In this document: piece after piece, positions 46,201 through 57,225 of the stretch | Layout: the number at the start of each line of letters is the position of its first letter | Numbering within the stretch: position 1 is the first letter of the stretch | Assembly (NCBI GenBank): GCA_029255685.2 | Contig: CM055317.2 | Coordinates: forward strand, 19,538,501-19,602,500 | Direction: 5' to 3' | Source of the DNA: Silene conica | Lineage: Eukaryota > Streptophyta > Magnoliopsida > Caryophyllales > Caryophyllaceae | DNA length: 64,000 nucleotides | Notes under the pieces: generated by a model | What the model saw: the letters and a program-made list of their open reading frames with translations, nothing else | Databases searched by the model: none | What the model was told of the DNA's origin: nothing | Position numbers and translations under genes: made by a program

Positions 46201-48153
46201 GGGGGCGTTTGGTTCAAATAGTGGTATGGGTTTGGAATCAGGAATCATTCCAGGGTGGTATGGGGTTGGAACTTGATTCCTGATACCATGTGTTTGGTTC
46301 AATACTGGAATCAAATTCATTCATATACCTTGTGTTTGGTTTGAAAAATGTTGGAATTAGGTATCAAATTAAATGTCTTTATCATCTTATTAAAATAATT
46401 ATTATAAATCGTCTAAACTTAAAACAAAACATAAACTCTAGACATGTATAGAATTATTGGTAAAAAAATGCCACTAAAGTAAGATTCAAATTTTCAAACT
46501 CCCAAAATTCAAATGAATACCAAAGTAAATGACAATTTATTATAAAACATTGTTCAAACTATTATTCGATAATTGCATAAGAAAAAAACGAGTCTATGAT
46601 CCGAATATAAACTATTTAGGCATTACGACTTAACATGTCAAGTACCACTTCCTTCTTCCAATCCTCATTGGGACTCGAAAAAAATATATCCATTTGACTT
46701 GCATTTGATGAAAATAAACTTGCTGCTCGGATTGCCTCTGCTTGAGTAATACCGGGCAAACTAGCAATCTCTGAAAGTAATTTTTTTTTGTTCAACAACC
46801 TCTATTTCACGTTCTTGAGTAGCACTCATAGCACCCGCAATAGTAGCTAAATGACTACTCATATCCTTCATAAATCCTGTGAAGCCCGTGGTCATTTGAT
46901 CTAAGGAGGTTAGATCAACAAATTGTGAAGCTCTTTTTTTGTGGTTACCTTTTGGAGTCTTTTCTTTTTTCATTTTCTTAGCAGGAGGAGGTTGATCCTG
47001 GGAATCAGTTGCAGTTGAAAAACTTGAAAAATTTGATTGATATGCAGAAACATTATCATCATCACTATCATTGTCAAGATTCACTGTCTCCTGCTCAATG
47101 TTGTTTATAGAGTCATCTGGCAACTCAGAAGTCATGCCATTAGCTCTATAAAGACCAAAAACATCATCTAGCTTGTCAAGATAAGGAAAAGGCGTCTTCC
47201 AGAGTCCTCCGGCTTTAGGATGAGTCTAAAAAACAAGTACATAATTAATAAGGTAACACATGTGATATGTATTCAACTAGCTTGTTAACAAATATACACT
47301 TTATTAATCAAGATAAACAATTACCTTACAAACGTCCTCATAGGCTTGTCTCTCACATTGAATCATTTTAGATTGGTCATCCCACTGAAAACCTGATGTT
47401 TTGTTCACCATTTCAGAAACAATCGCATACTTATCTTTAAACCACTTGTACTTCGATTCGATATGTGGAACAGCTTTCAATCCACAACCTGGAAATTTCG
47501 TGTTTAACATTGACTCTAGTTGATTTAAGTACCCATTTTTGAATCCTCCCTCTCCTTTCCATTGTTGGTCAGCAGTCAACTCCAATAAACACTCAATTAA
47601 AGCTTCTTCCTCCTCTTTTTTCCAAAACCGTTGTTTCACTTATACAAGGTTTATCAAGTAACATTGAAGCTGTCGTGGAGGAATACTCCAATTTTGATAC
47701 AAAGAACAATAGTGGTAGTAATGAAAGTTCAGATTCAATTAAAAGAAGAAGAAAAACTAGCAAAGTATCAAGTGCCCACATTCAACGAGGATGACAATAT
47801 GATTGCAAGCATTGGAAGATCAAACATACAGATTTAAATTGATAAGTCGAGTTAAAATAATTGTTGTGCAAAAGAAAAGTAATATATAAAGTAAAAAAAA
47901 TATCTGAATTAAAGGAAGAAGATGAAACGTAGAATGCTCACAAAGAAGGATTTTTTTTTTTAAAAGTAATTTGATACCCAAGGGTTTGGAATGAGTGATA
48001 CCCACCTCCCCCCTAGGGTTTCTAAAACCCATACCTCATGGGTTTGAGGTATGGGTATGAAAACAAAAAAAAAACCTAAACAAACACTAGGTATGGGTTT
48101 AAGTCATTCTAAACCAATACCTCATTCCAAATTAAGTTGAACCAAACACCCCC
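46201..48153. mobile_element. Harbinger element (inner) carrying a Myb/SANT gene
   Basis: The inverted ends are GGGGGCGTTTGGTTCAA and TTGAACCAAACACCCCC. They are flanked by TCA on both sides (46198-46200, 48154-48156). It carries the Myb/SANT-like ORF1 but no DDE transposase, so it is non-autonomous. TCA is not the usual TWA target. Confidence 0.82.
46616..47639 (-). pseudogene. Harbinger ORF1, Myb/SANT-like DNA-binding protein
   Basis: Exon 1 (47639 to about 47325) encodes a Myb/SANT-like domain (Myb_DNA-bind_3 type): FWKKEEEEALIECLLELTAD, then FKNGYLNQLE, then IESKYKWFKDKY and GFQWDD. A donor GTAATT near 47324 and an acceptor TTTTTTAG near 47227 would join it to a second exon reading HPKAGGLWKTPFPYLDKLDDVFG, which is the usual continuation of this family. 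A Lys-rich nuclear-localisation-like stretch (KKMKKEKTPKGNHKK) follows. The frame shifts in an A9 run near 46783 and resumes as LNKKKLLSEIASLPG to the stop at 46616. The shift could be real or a homopolymer error. In Harbingers this protein helps bring the transposase to DNA. Confidence 0.75.
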
Positions 48154-48589
48154 TCAATGTTTCTAAATTCATTCCACCTTATTACTATACTCAATCCATT
48201 TCATGATCAAACACTTTTGAGCAAGTATGGGGTTCTAAATTCATACCTCTATGGTATCACAATCCATTCTAATTCATTCCAATATTTGGAACCAAACGAC
48301 CCCTTAAAAATTTTATTGTATGTGATGAACTTATAATTTAATTTTTTTTATCTTAGAAATTTATAATTTCGTTTATATAATTTCACTGAGTTGCTCGGTA
48401 TGTTTAGGTATGAATTTGAGCAAAAAAAAGTCAAACTTCACAATTTATGAAAATCATACGACAGAATATTTATGAAAAAAAACTTCCTGATGGTGAAAAA
48501 AATATTTAGGAGTGAGAAAATAAAAGACAATTAAGGTAACTAAAAAATCTTAATTATGCGTGCCTTTAAGGCACGCATTAGAAAAACCG

Positions 48590-49282
48590 ATAAAACAAAA
48601 GTTATGAACATTTATAACTTGGTTTCGATGATACATATTTAGAATAATATGATTTGAAAACCTGATTGGTAAACGTAGACACAATTTTAGAAAAACGTAG
48701 ATGGCGTTTCTCACAAAAATTACGCTCGCTGCCCTCCGTCTATCTCATCTTTTCCTTTCTCTCTCTTCTCACACGAACAAACACAAACATTCACCACCAT
48801 TACTACACTGCTCCGCCACCACCTGCCCCACTGTCGACCACCACCTACCCCACTGCCGACCACCTCTGCCACCATCATTCTCCATCGCCCCCCCCCCCCC
48901 CCCCCCCCCTCCCCCGAGCCTTGAAAATATGTTTTCTTTTGCTTTTTTTGTATTGAAACATATATAGTGTATGAATTGAATAAATGAATCGTAAATTAGT
49001 TTATATTTGTTATATTGATACGATTATATGATTAGTAACGTGATTTTTGTTAGAAATTAGTTGTTAGAATGAATTTTTAATAAAATTTGAATTAGGTAGA
49101 TTTGATTGATTTTAGTGGTAATTCGTTGGGTTGTTCATGAAATTAAGCTTAGTTGTTGTTAATTTGTTAGAAATTAGTTGTTACAATGTTGTTAATTGTT
49201 GAAAATCTGGTAATTGGCTTCGAAAATCTGGGAATTTGGGTTCGAAAATCTGAGTTTGAAGGAATAATGAAGATGAATGTAG
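48590..49282. other. Intergenic stretch with C22 run
   Basis: No gene is supported. 48666-48956 reads as a Pro-rich frame only because of CCA/CCC repeats. An uninterrupted run of 22 C residues lies at 48888-48909. Confidence 0.6.
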
Positions 49283-49570
49283 CCTAGACGTTGAGTATCA
49301 ACGTTTTGCCTGGGTAGAGACAATGAGTCTCAACGCCCGGCCTGGGTAGTGACGTTGGGATTCAACGTTTGGCCTGGGTAGGGACGTTGAGTCTCAACGT
49401 CTTGCCTAGGGTCGCACAATCGAAATCAACGTGAGAGGAGGGTTGAGACGTTGGGTGCCAACATTTGGCCTGGGTTGGGACGTTGGGTTCCAACGTTTGG
49501 CCTGGGTTGAGATGTTGGGTTCCAACGTTTTGCCTGGGCTCGCACATTGGGATCTAACGTTTTGCCTAGG
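49283..49570. repeat. 32-bp minisatellite of AACGTT hairpins, left array
   Basis: There are nine units of 32 bp of the form GACGTTGGGTTCCAACGTTT..GGCCTGGGT. Most units contain a hairpin, with the stem varying in step on both sides: CGTTGA/TCAACG, GACGTTGAG/CTCAACGTC, ACGTTGG/CCAACGT. The right array at 52663-52858 is in the same orientation. Confidence 0.85.
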
Positions 49571-49960
49571 CTGCACCATGGTTTTATTTTTTTTTTGAAA
49601 ATTTTCTATTATAGTCGATAATTTGGTTTAACTTAATGCTATGTTGAATTGTATAAATTCTTTATTTGACGTTGAATGTCTATCCAGGACAGACATTGAA
49701 TGTCATTGTCCAGTCCTTGGCCGGACATTGACATTTTTGTAGCACGATATCCATGGACAGACATTGAATCTCATTGTTCATTTCATTCAAAGTCTGTCTC
49801 AGGGCTTCAATGTCTTTCCATTCAGCGTCAAATCATTCCATTCAATGTCTTTCCCAGGGCTTCAATGTCTGTCTATGGTTTTATTATAGACTTTCTTAGA
49901 AGCACGATATCCCCGTGGTCCAGTAGCCCTGTAAAAGATTTTTGTTTATAATAAGATAGA
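49571..49960. repeat. Left copy of flanking repeat with GACATTGAATGTC palindromes
   Basis: It follows the minisatellite and matches 52859-53345 in order: a TTTTGAAAATTTTC-TATTATAGTCGATAA-type block, then palindromes and half-palindromes of the type GACATTGAATGTC. Later parts are rearranged between the copies. Confidence 0.7.
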
Positions 49961-50689
49961 TGCTCCTACATGATTTGCACTTATCCCAACGACCATTCTG
50001 ATATTGATAAGTTAAACGGATTACATGAGTTAAGTATTTATACTAAATAAAGCAACTAAGTCCAACTTCAGAGCTAATATTAAGCTAACAATCATAAGTT
50101 ACAGGGATACATATTTGACAAATAATCCTTGATAAAAGGCATCACTTGACCAAACATAGCGCCTCAGCTCCAAAAACAGTCTTCAAACATATTCCCTCGG
50201 CTCCAAAAACAATCTTCAAACATATTCCTAAGCTCTGAAGTTCCTATCACAGAAATTCGAATTAAGGAATTAAAACAGGACAAAATATCGTGAAGAAAAG
50301 GTCGGCTAATAGGATGCAATTTTTACATAAAGCATCCCCAAAGAGAAAAACTAAGGGAATTGCTGCCATGCTGCCATTTCAAATTATGAGTGATTTAAGA
50401 AAGGCAGAAGTGGACAATATGCAATAAATCAAGTATTACCAACTATGGATAGTACGCAAAAGTGATAAATGGGAGGATTGGTTTGAAGACATTTACGTAC
50501 AATGTTTCTTTAATTTATGCCATCAATCTTCATCATCTGAGTTAGTGTCATCAACATCAACTCCAACTTCGTCCAATTCTGCATAAACAATTAAAAAACA
50601 AAGTGTAATAAAGTTAAGCGACTAAACATTACATAAAATAAATAAATTAACAATTACAAAGGTTAAAAATTTACCTTCATAGCCAAACA
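49961..50689 (-). other. Sequence 3' of the hAT gene
   Basis: No gene is supported. A short Asp/Glu-rich tail may belong to the transposase 3' region (near 50530-50580). A near-repeat of TTCAAACATATTCC occurs at 50185 and 50215. Confidence 0.5.
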
Positions 50690-52693
50690 ACCAGTTGCGA
50701 GTAGTCACGAGAGCTTCCACATTTTTGGATAAGAGGGAACTCCTCCACTTATTTAAGATCCTCTCACCCATACTAAAACTAGACTAAAACTAGACTCTGA
50801 TGCGACACTAGTGATGGGTATAGCTAATATGTCCCTTGCCATAGAAGAAACAGCGCGAAATATTTCTGCTTTTCTTTTCCAATAATCCAGTACATCCAGC
50901 TTTTCTTTTCAGGGAACTTTATCATCTCGAAAATAATACTCAAATTCAGTCTCATCATCCCTACCCGTAGCATCATAGCTTGCATCAAAGATCTCTAAAG
51001 TGGAGCGTCTTGGTCTAGAGGCAGGGTACGACTCGCTAAAATTGGAAGTAAAACTGGAAGTACTGGCTGAACTTTGATGTGAAGGGAATTTACTATTATA
51101 ATGCTTAAATAACTCCACAAATTTCACATAAACCTCATTGGCAACCCTTATGCTATTTCATCACCGTACAAGTTTTTCAAAGCAAAGCTCACAAAATCAT
51201 ACTTATATCGCGGGTCAAGAATGACACCAAAAGACATAACCATAGAATACTCACGCCAATACTTGTAAAACTTTTCATACATTTTACTTGCCATTTCACA
51301 AATATCCGGATCAACATCAACTTTCGATGAGATAAGAATACTTTCAATATCCCAAACATTGTAAAAATACAAGTTTGAAGTAGGATAATCGGAACCAGAA
51401 AAAAGGATAGTAATTTCATAAAATGGCTCCAATAACTCACAAATTTTTTCCACTTTCAACCATTCAAGAGCTGAGAGACAATGTTGAAAACCAGTCTCTT
51501 GAGAACCATAAAGATCCAGCCCTTTCCTATAATATATGGCTTTCTTAAGCATCAAGTAGGTAGAGTTCCATCTTGTCGCGACATCTAACCATAACTTGGT
51601 ATTACAAGCAAGACCACATTGATGAGCACAAGCATAAAATTTAATAAGCCTACCTTCTGAAGCATCGATATATCTCACTGTATCACGGACTTTCTTTACA
51701 CATAATTCAATGACACTTAGACCTTCCTTAACAACAAGATTCAGAATATGGCCAGCACAACGAACATGAAAAAACTTCTCATCACATGGCAAATTTTGCA
51801 ACAAAGATGCTTTCAAATGCCCTATCATGTTATCCATGTTAGATGCATTGTCACAAGTCATTGTTAAAACTTTATCAGCCAAGCCCCACTCCTTAATCTT
51901 CTCATACAAAGTATTATATATTTGAAGACCCGTGTGTGGAGGCGCAAAATGAAAAAAATTCAACACTTTAGAACGCAAAGTCCAACCAAGATCGACATAA
52001 TGTGTCGTAAGAGTAAGATAAGAACGTGACGTGCAAGCAGTCCATATATCACATGTGAGACTCACTTTCCCAGGTAATGTAGAAAACATATCTTTAAGCA
52101 CCTCTTTGAACTCAAAGTGTTTTGAAATACACACTTTTTTTAATGGTATTTCTAGAGATGGTTTGCACACTGTCATTAAGGACTTTAAAGACTCTCATCA
52201 TGCCTTTATGCTCAACAATCGAAAATGGATAACCATGCATCATTATCGCCTCAACCAAAGCTTCACAAAATAGCTTATGATCATACTCTATTTTCTTAGG
52301 AATAGAAGAAGAAACATCATTTTTTTTTAAATTAACACAAACATCAATATGTCTCTTTGCATTAGAAGTGCCATAATGAGATTCCGCCCTATAAGCAACA
52401 TCACGACAGTGAGCACACACAGCATACAAGTTATCTTGAACATCTTTGTAAAAACGATATTCTTTCCAAATATCAGCACCTCTTTTTCGCTTACCAAAAT
52501 TTTCCTCAAAGACAACTGGATATAGTTTCACTTTGGTAAGTGGATGCAACATAGGTTGGTCAGGCTCTTGGAGGGGAACTCCCTGATCAGGTAAAATAGG
52601 ATCTGGGATGAGGTAGTTAGGCACAATAGGCGGGGGAATGAGAGGCGCAGCAGGTTGCGGTTCATTCTCAACGTCTTGCCTGGGATCGCACAA
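50690..52693 (-). pseudogene. hAT transposase gene, broken
   Basis: A BED-type zinc finger lies near 52500-52340 (CAHC..HYGTSNAKRHIDVC). The RNase H-like catalytic core follows: VSLTCDIWTA (about 52065), MTCDNASNM (51860), VRCAGHILNLVV (51760) and DVATRWNSTYLML (51580). Then come the LEPFYEIT block (51430) and MSFGVILDPRYK (51215). The hATC dimerisation region is readable near 50900-50700 ([40 protein letters not shown]). Frame changes occur near 52130 and 51150, a stop lies near 50910, and a small duplication near 50795. The first codons overlap the 32-bp minisatellite, so the true start is uncertain. I found no hAT terminal inverted repeats. Confidence 0.87.
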
Positions 52694-52858
52694 TCGAAAT
52701 CAACGTGAGAGGAGGGTTGAGACGTCGGGTGCCAACGTTTGGCCTGGGTTAATTGGGACGTTGGGTTCCAACGTTTGGCCTTGGTTAAGACGTTGGGTTC
52801 CAACGTTTTGCCTGGGCTTGCACATTTGGATTCAACGTTTTGCCTAGGTTGCACCATG
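52663..52858. repeat. 32-bp minisatellite of AACGTT hairpins, right array
   Basis: It matches 49370-49570 closely and in the same orientation, starting CTCAACGTCTTGCCT and ending GCACCATGG. It overlaps the first codons of the hAT frame. Confidence 0.85.
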
Positions 52859-53345
52859 GTTTTATTTATGTTTTTGAAAATTTTCGATTATAGTCGATAA
52901 TTTGGTTTAATTTAATGCTATGTTGAATTGTATAATTCCTTTTTTGACGTTGAATGTATATCTATGGACAGACATTGAATGTCATTGTGCAGTCCATGGT
53001 CGGACAATGACATTCAATGTCTGGCCATGGAATGAACAATGAGATTCCATGGATAGACATTGAATGTCATTGTTCATTCCATGGCCGGAAATTGACATTC
53101 AACGTGTCCGCCATGGTTTAATTTTTTTTTTCTGAAAGTTTTCTATTATAGTCGATAAAGTCGTTTAATTTTGTATTTTTATGAAATTTAGGGTTAGGGT
53201 TAGGGCTAGGGTTAGGATTTAGGGAATGAACAATGACATTCAATTTCTATCCAAGGACAGACATTGAATCTCATTGTTCATTTCATGGTCGGACATTGAT
53301 ATTCAATATATGTTCCATGGACAGACCGTGAATGATATCTTTGTA
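52859..53345. repeat. Right copy of flanking repeat with GACATTGAATGTC palindromes
   Basis: Direct counterpart of 49571-49960. It contains several palindromes around GACATTGAATGTC, ATTCCATGGAAT and TGAACAATGA, and an inserted telomere-like run. Confidence 0.7.
53187..53224. repeat. Short telomere-like repeat
   Basis: It holds TTTAGGG and several TTAGGG-type units in tandem, with one GCTAGGG variant. It is too short to be more than an interstitial motif. Confidence 0.6.
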
Positions 53346-53384
53346 ACGCATTGAAAAAATCGATTTCTATCATTAATTGGCTAG

Positions 53385-54250
53385 ACTTGTTGTGAGTCTC
53401 CAAATTCACAATTTATAATCCACTACAAACTCTAACAATAGCGAGGGTAAGTAGGGGTCGATCCCACAAGGAAGGTCTATGTTTAATGTGTGTTTGTGTA
53501 AATAATTCTAATGTAACCAATTAAGGGGTGTTTGCGGTTTTAAATTTAAATCTAACAAAGCAAAATATTAAAATATTAGAGTGAATGAAATTATAAGAAA
53601 GGTCTTGGGTCTTACAATTTCTACAAATGATATAGGTTTGATCATTGACACTTTTATACTCTATTACTCTTGAATACTTTGTTGTGAAAACATGATTTTC
53701 TACTTCTCCTTATTTTTAGTTGTTCACTGCGAGAAGCGCACATAGGCAACCCTTATGGTGATGACAATCTAGTCCAAGCGTATCTAAATTCAATCATGCC
53801 ATAGATTTTAACTAGAGAAGTCAACAAAGAAGAACAAATGCATACACAAGCAGTTATACACTTTAATTCTTATGATTATTATTCTCCTACAATTCAACAA
53901 TGATGAAAAGCGTACAATTGATGAACAATAGTTGCTACTAATGTCTAGGTAAATGAACAAAAGATTCAAATTCATAAACTAGCAATAGATTAGAGATAAT
54001 ATAATCTAGGTGATCAAACTAGTATAAACTATCGATAATCGTAATAATGAATTGAGAATAAAAATCAATATTCAAGAAATAAAAATATAGAGTAAAGAGT
54101 CTTACAAAACACTAACTCATTTGCTTCAATTGTTTGATCCAAGACGAATAACTTACTCTTCCATACAAATAAAACTAACTAAAATAAACTATAGAAATTC
54201 TAATGATTAAAATGTAGAGAATATTGTATCTAAGGTCTATATGAAAGCAC
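53385..54250 (-). repeat. LTR-like gypsy remnant
   Basis: On the minus strand it includes GTGGGATCGACCCCTACTTACC followed by CTCGCTATTGTTAGAG, a block that I recognise from the end of long plant gypsy (Tat/Athila-group) LTRs. I see no primer site or coding region. The borders are approximate. Confidence 0.45.
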
Positions 54251-54297
54251 ACTCCTCAAAGTGTCAACAACATCTTCTTAATTCTTATTTGTGACAG

Positions 54298-54322
54298 CAC
54301 TACCCGTCGCAAGCTTGCGACG
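54298..54322. repeat. CCCGTCGCAAGCTTGCGACGGG palindrome, copy 1
   Basis: A perfect inverted repeat (11-bp arms) lies next to ATTCTTATTTGTGACAG. A second perfect copy lies at 59764-59785, and a decayed one near 60036. Confidence 0.7.
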
Positions 54323-54392
54323 GGTCGGATACATACCAAATGAAAAGGAAATGGGCTGAATAGATGATACAAGTGGCCGACAAGAGTAGATG

Positions 54393-54490
54393 TTTTTTTT
54401 TTTGGTTCAAATGAGCGCACTATGTCGAACCCCCAACTTCGAGGTTGGGATAAGAGAGCTCTTACCACTTGAACTAACTCTTGTTAGGGA
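54393..54490 (-). mobile_element. tRNA-derived SINE
   Basis: On the minus strand an A-box (TAGTTCAAGTGGTAAGAG, from 54476) and a B-box (GGTTCGACATA, from 54431) are spaced as in a tRNA. They are followed by a tail of A's (54403-54393). A Pol III transcript copied by LINE machinery is the usual origin. No clear TSD was found. Confidence 0.72.
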
Positions 54491-55948
54491 GATGAGTCAT
54501 GTACTTTTGCAAGTACAAACACCAATATTCAATATTGATTTATCGAATCAAGATGCATCAACTCCACATATCTCCATATTTCCCTTCATTATTTTGCATT
54601 CACTAATTCATTTCTCTTTCTCATTTTACATCCCAAAATTTCTCCGAAATACATACTTCAACATTCACAAGATTTTTTAAAAAAAAACTGTCACTTTTTT
54701 CTTTGCTCATAAAAGATTATAATTTGAAGATTTACAAAAAAAATCCCAAACGTTTCATTGCCATGTGCAATATTAAACTACTAGTATGAAGATTTACCAA
54801 GAAAGATTGGTTAAAAGAAGTCATTAAATATGCTTTAGCATCTTTTATTGTTGATTTTTTTTTCTAATTAAGAATGTGGTAAAAGGTATGCACCTATTTG
54901 ACTCTTTGTCCCTCATTTCTCATTTTTTCTTTCATAAATGTCATATTTTGAAGGTAACACACTTCAACTATGTGTTTTTTAATGTTTGATTATTACTATT
55001 TTACTAATTTTATGAAATGTCTTGTGTTTTTTATTAGGGTTTCTGTTTTTTGTTATATTTTATGGTTTAGGATTTCATCTTTTATGTGTCTTTTTTTTGG
55101 GTTTCTTGGTTCGGTATTTGAAGATCTTCGTTTTTTCTGACATGATTTCTAAATTTTTGGATTTCTGGGTTTGGGGTTTGAAGATCTTCATTCGTCTGAC
55201 ATGGTTTTTCAATGTCGTCACAGAAACAAAAGATGTGGGTACATTCTGATGGTTACAAAATATGAAATACATGGGTTCAAATTGTTTGCATGGTATTTTT
55301 TAAATATCTCTAGTGTTATCTATATTGTATGGTCATTACATTACTTTGTATGTTGACAACATATCCTTTTTTTTTGTTACCATGATTTTAATTTATGTTG
55401 TTCGTTTCCGTAGATGTGTTTATTTAAATTTTAAGAGCTTCGGATGTTGTCCATTTTAGTAAAGTTGTTTCCATTTGTGTGATGTTTATAAAATATAATA
55501 TACATGGGTTCATTTTGTTTGCATAGTATTTTACTAAATGTTTGCAGTCTTATTTTTATTGTATGATCATTACATTACTTTATATGTTGACAACATATTC
55601 TTTAAAGTTTTTGTTACCTTGATTTGAGTTTATATTATTTTTATTGATGTGTTTACAAAAAGACTTAAAATATATTCATTTGTATGTTTGCATATTTTAT
55701 TTTTATGTGAGTACTTTTTGGTAGATTTGAGAATTTTTTGGCGTTTGTATTTGTTTTTAAATGACGTGTTTACAAAACGACTTAAAATGTGTTCATTTCT
55801 ATGTTAACATATGTTAATATTTATGTTAGTATTTTGGAGTTGATTTGTTAACGGATCTGATAACTTTGGGGTATTCGTATTTGTTTACAGTTGATTTTCT
55901 GGGTTTCCTCTTCATATTGGCTGACGTGTTTTTAAAAAAATGTGAGGA
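54491..55948. other. AT-rich DNA with degenerate tandem duplication
   Basis: 55249-55400 and 55490-55640 are diverged copies of one unit (TACATGGGTTCA..TTGTTTGCAT..TATGTTGACAACATAT, the last a near-perfect palindrome). 55660-55890 holds two copies of a GTGTTTACAAAA-GACTTAAAAT unit. Also, TTTGAAGATCTTCRTT is duplicated at 55115 and 55180. No gene is supported. Confidence 0.6.
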
Positions 55949-56170
55949 ACAGAGTATGTGGTGACAGAAAAAGTGGCGGAGGAAGCAAACACACCATCAA
56001 ATAAGAAAGTGCCAGTAAGGGGCAGAGGAAAGGCCTCAACCTCTGTTGTGGAGGATGAGGAGCCTGCGGATGAAGAAACATTTAGTTTTAAAGAGTTGTC
56101 CCCATTTTTGGGTATTATGTATTGTACTGTTTGTATGTTAACAAAACAACAAAGAGTGTATACAAATTAA
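55949..56170 (+). pseudogene. Short acidic/basic coding-like remnant, unidentified
   Basis: About 50 codons in one frame read as a plausible protein segment (TEYVVTEKVAEEANTPSNKK, then VRGRGKASTSVVEDEEPADEE). It has no in-frame ATG upstream close by and decays into AT-rich sequence on both sides. I do not recognise a family. It may be an exon fragment captured by a transposon. Confidence 0.3.
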
Positions 56171-57225
56171 GTGTATGTTATATACTAATATGTTGTGAGA
56201 TTTATTAAAATTGTACTGTCGTTACATAATTTATGATATTGTATACATATTTTTTTCATTTATGTGAGCTTGTTATTTGAAATATGTTGGTTATGCTAAA
56301 ATGTCTTTACATTATTTAATTTATTGGAAACATATGTTACTCAATTTTTGTGGTCATGTTTTTCTATTTTGTCGGTTGCATATGTCATTGACATTTTTGA
56401 AGCTGTTGTCTACATTTTCTTTTCCTGAGTTGTCCCCATTTTTTGTTTATTATGTGTCTTATTGTTTATATGATTACAAAATATGTTAAGGTGCCTTACA
56501 TTATTATAGTTATTATAAAACATATGTTATTTCATAATTTGTGGTCATGTTTCTATATTTTGTCACCACTATTTATATTTACTATTGAAGTTTTGTACCC
56601 ATTTTTGTGTATTATGTTTTGTATTGTTTAAATGTTTACAAAATAGCAAAGACTGGGTATGAATTGATTATATCTAATATAGTAATATGTTGTGAGGTTA
56701 AGTAAAATTGTTTTGTATCTACATTATTTATTATATTGGGTATATTGACTTCGTAATTTATGTTACCTTATTTCTTTATTTTGTCAATAGTATCTGTTTT
56801 TGACACTATAACATATGCCTTATAGCATATGTCTCACAATCAATAATTCGCCTCTCCGAACGATGATGATGATGCCACCACGTTGGAGTCAGGTCATGGT
56901 TGTGTTTTGTGAAATGCACGCGTGGGTTGACTTAACATTGACATCAAGTTACTGCAACCCTCCTCATCTGTTCATCAAGAAATTGCAGGGTTACATTAGT
57001 CACATAACTATCCACAAATACGTACACAATTACTAACAACAAACGACAACGGACATCCAATTGATTTTCCAAAAATATGGTAAGATTTTTTTGATATCCA
57101 TGTAATTTTACAAAATAAAGATTCGAAACATTGATAATTATTTTGTACAACATAAATATTACAGGGACACATTAACCACAAAAGTATAAACAATTTTTAG
57201 GAAAATACAAATAAATATATGCATA
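56171..57225. other. AT-rich DNA without recognised features
   Basis: Several loosely repeated phrases (TGTCCCCATTTTTGTTATTATGT-like) suggest old tandem duplication. No coding region is supported. Confidence 0.5.

Larger units (their letters stand above)
46045..48303. mobile_element. Harbinger-type MITE (outer), split by a second Harbinger
   Basis: The ends GGGGGGTGTTTGGTT and AACCAAACGACCCC (written on the plus strand as ACCAAACGACCCC) are flanked by TTA on both sides (46042-46044, 48304-48306), the PIF/Harbinger 3-bp TSD. Removing the inner element leaves about 300 bp. Confidence 0.75.
45205..48589. mobile_element. Mutator-like element (non-autonomous) with nested Harbingers
   Basis: The ends CGGTTTTTCTAATG and CATTAGAAAAACCG extend into inverted repeats of more than 100 bp (45205-45340 and 48470-48589). 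Each contains an inner palindrome (GTGTGCC..GGCACAC; GCGTGCC..GGCACGC). The flanks TTAAAACAA and ATAAAACAA are a 9-bp TSD with one mismatch, fitting Mutator. No MULE transposase is present. Without the Harbinger insert it is about 1.1 kb. Confidence 0.85.

Noticed and set aside
48666-48967. Proline/histidine-rich host protein
   Set aside because: The frames are driven by CCA/CCC repeats and a C22 run in two registers at once. No domain or gene structure.
49362-49547. Peptide with repeated PxQAKRW/ NVPTQAK units
   Set aside because: It is a by-product of the 32-bp minisatellite, whose period is not a multiple of three overall in both copies and which shows no protein family.
55958-56170. Functional small host gene
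   Set aside because: No upstream ATG, no recognised family, and the frame decays into AT-rich sequence. Kept only as a low-confidence remnant.
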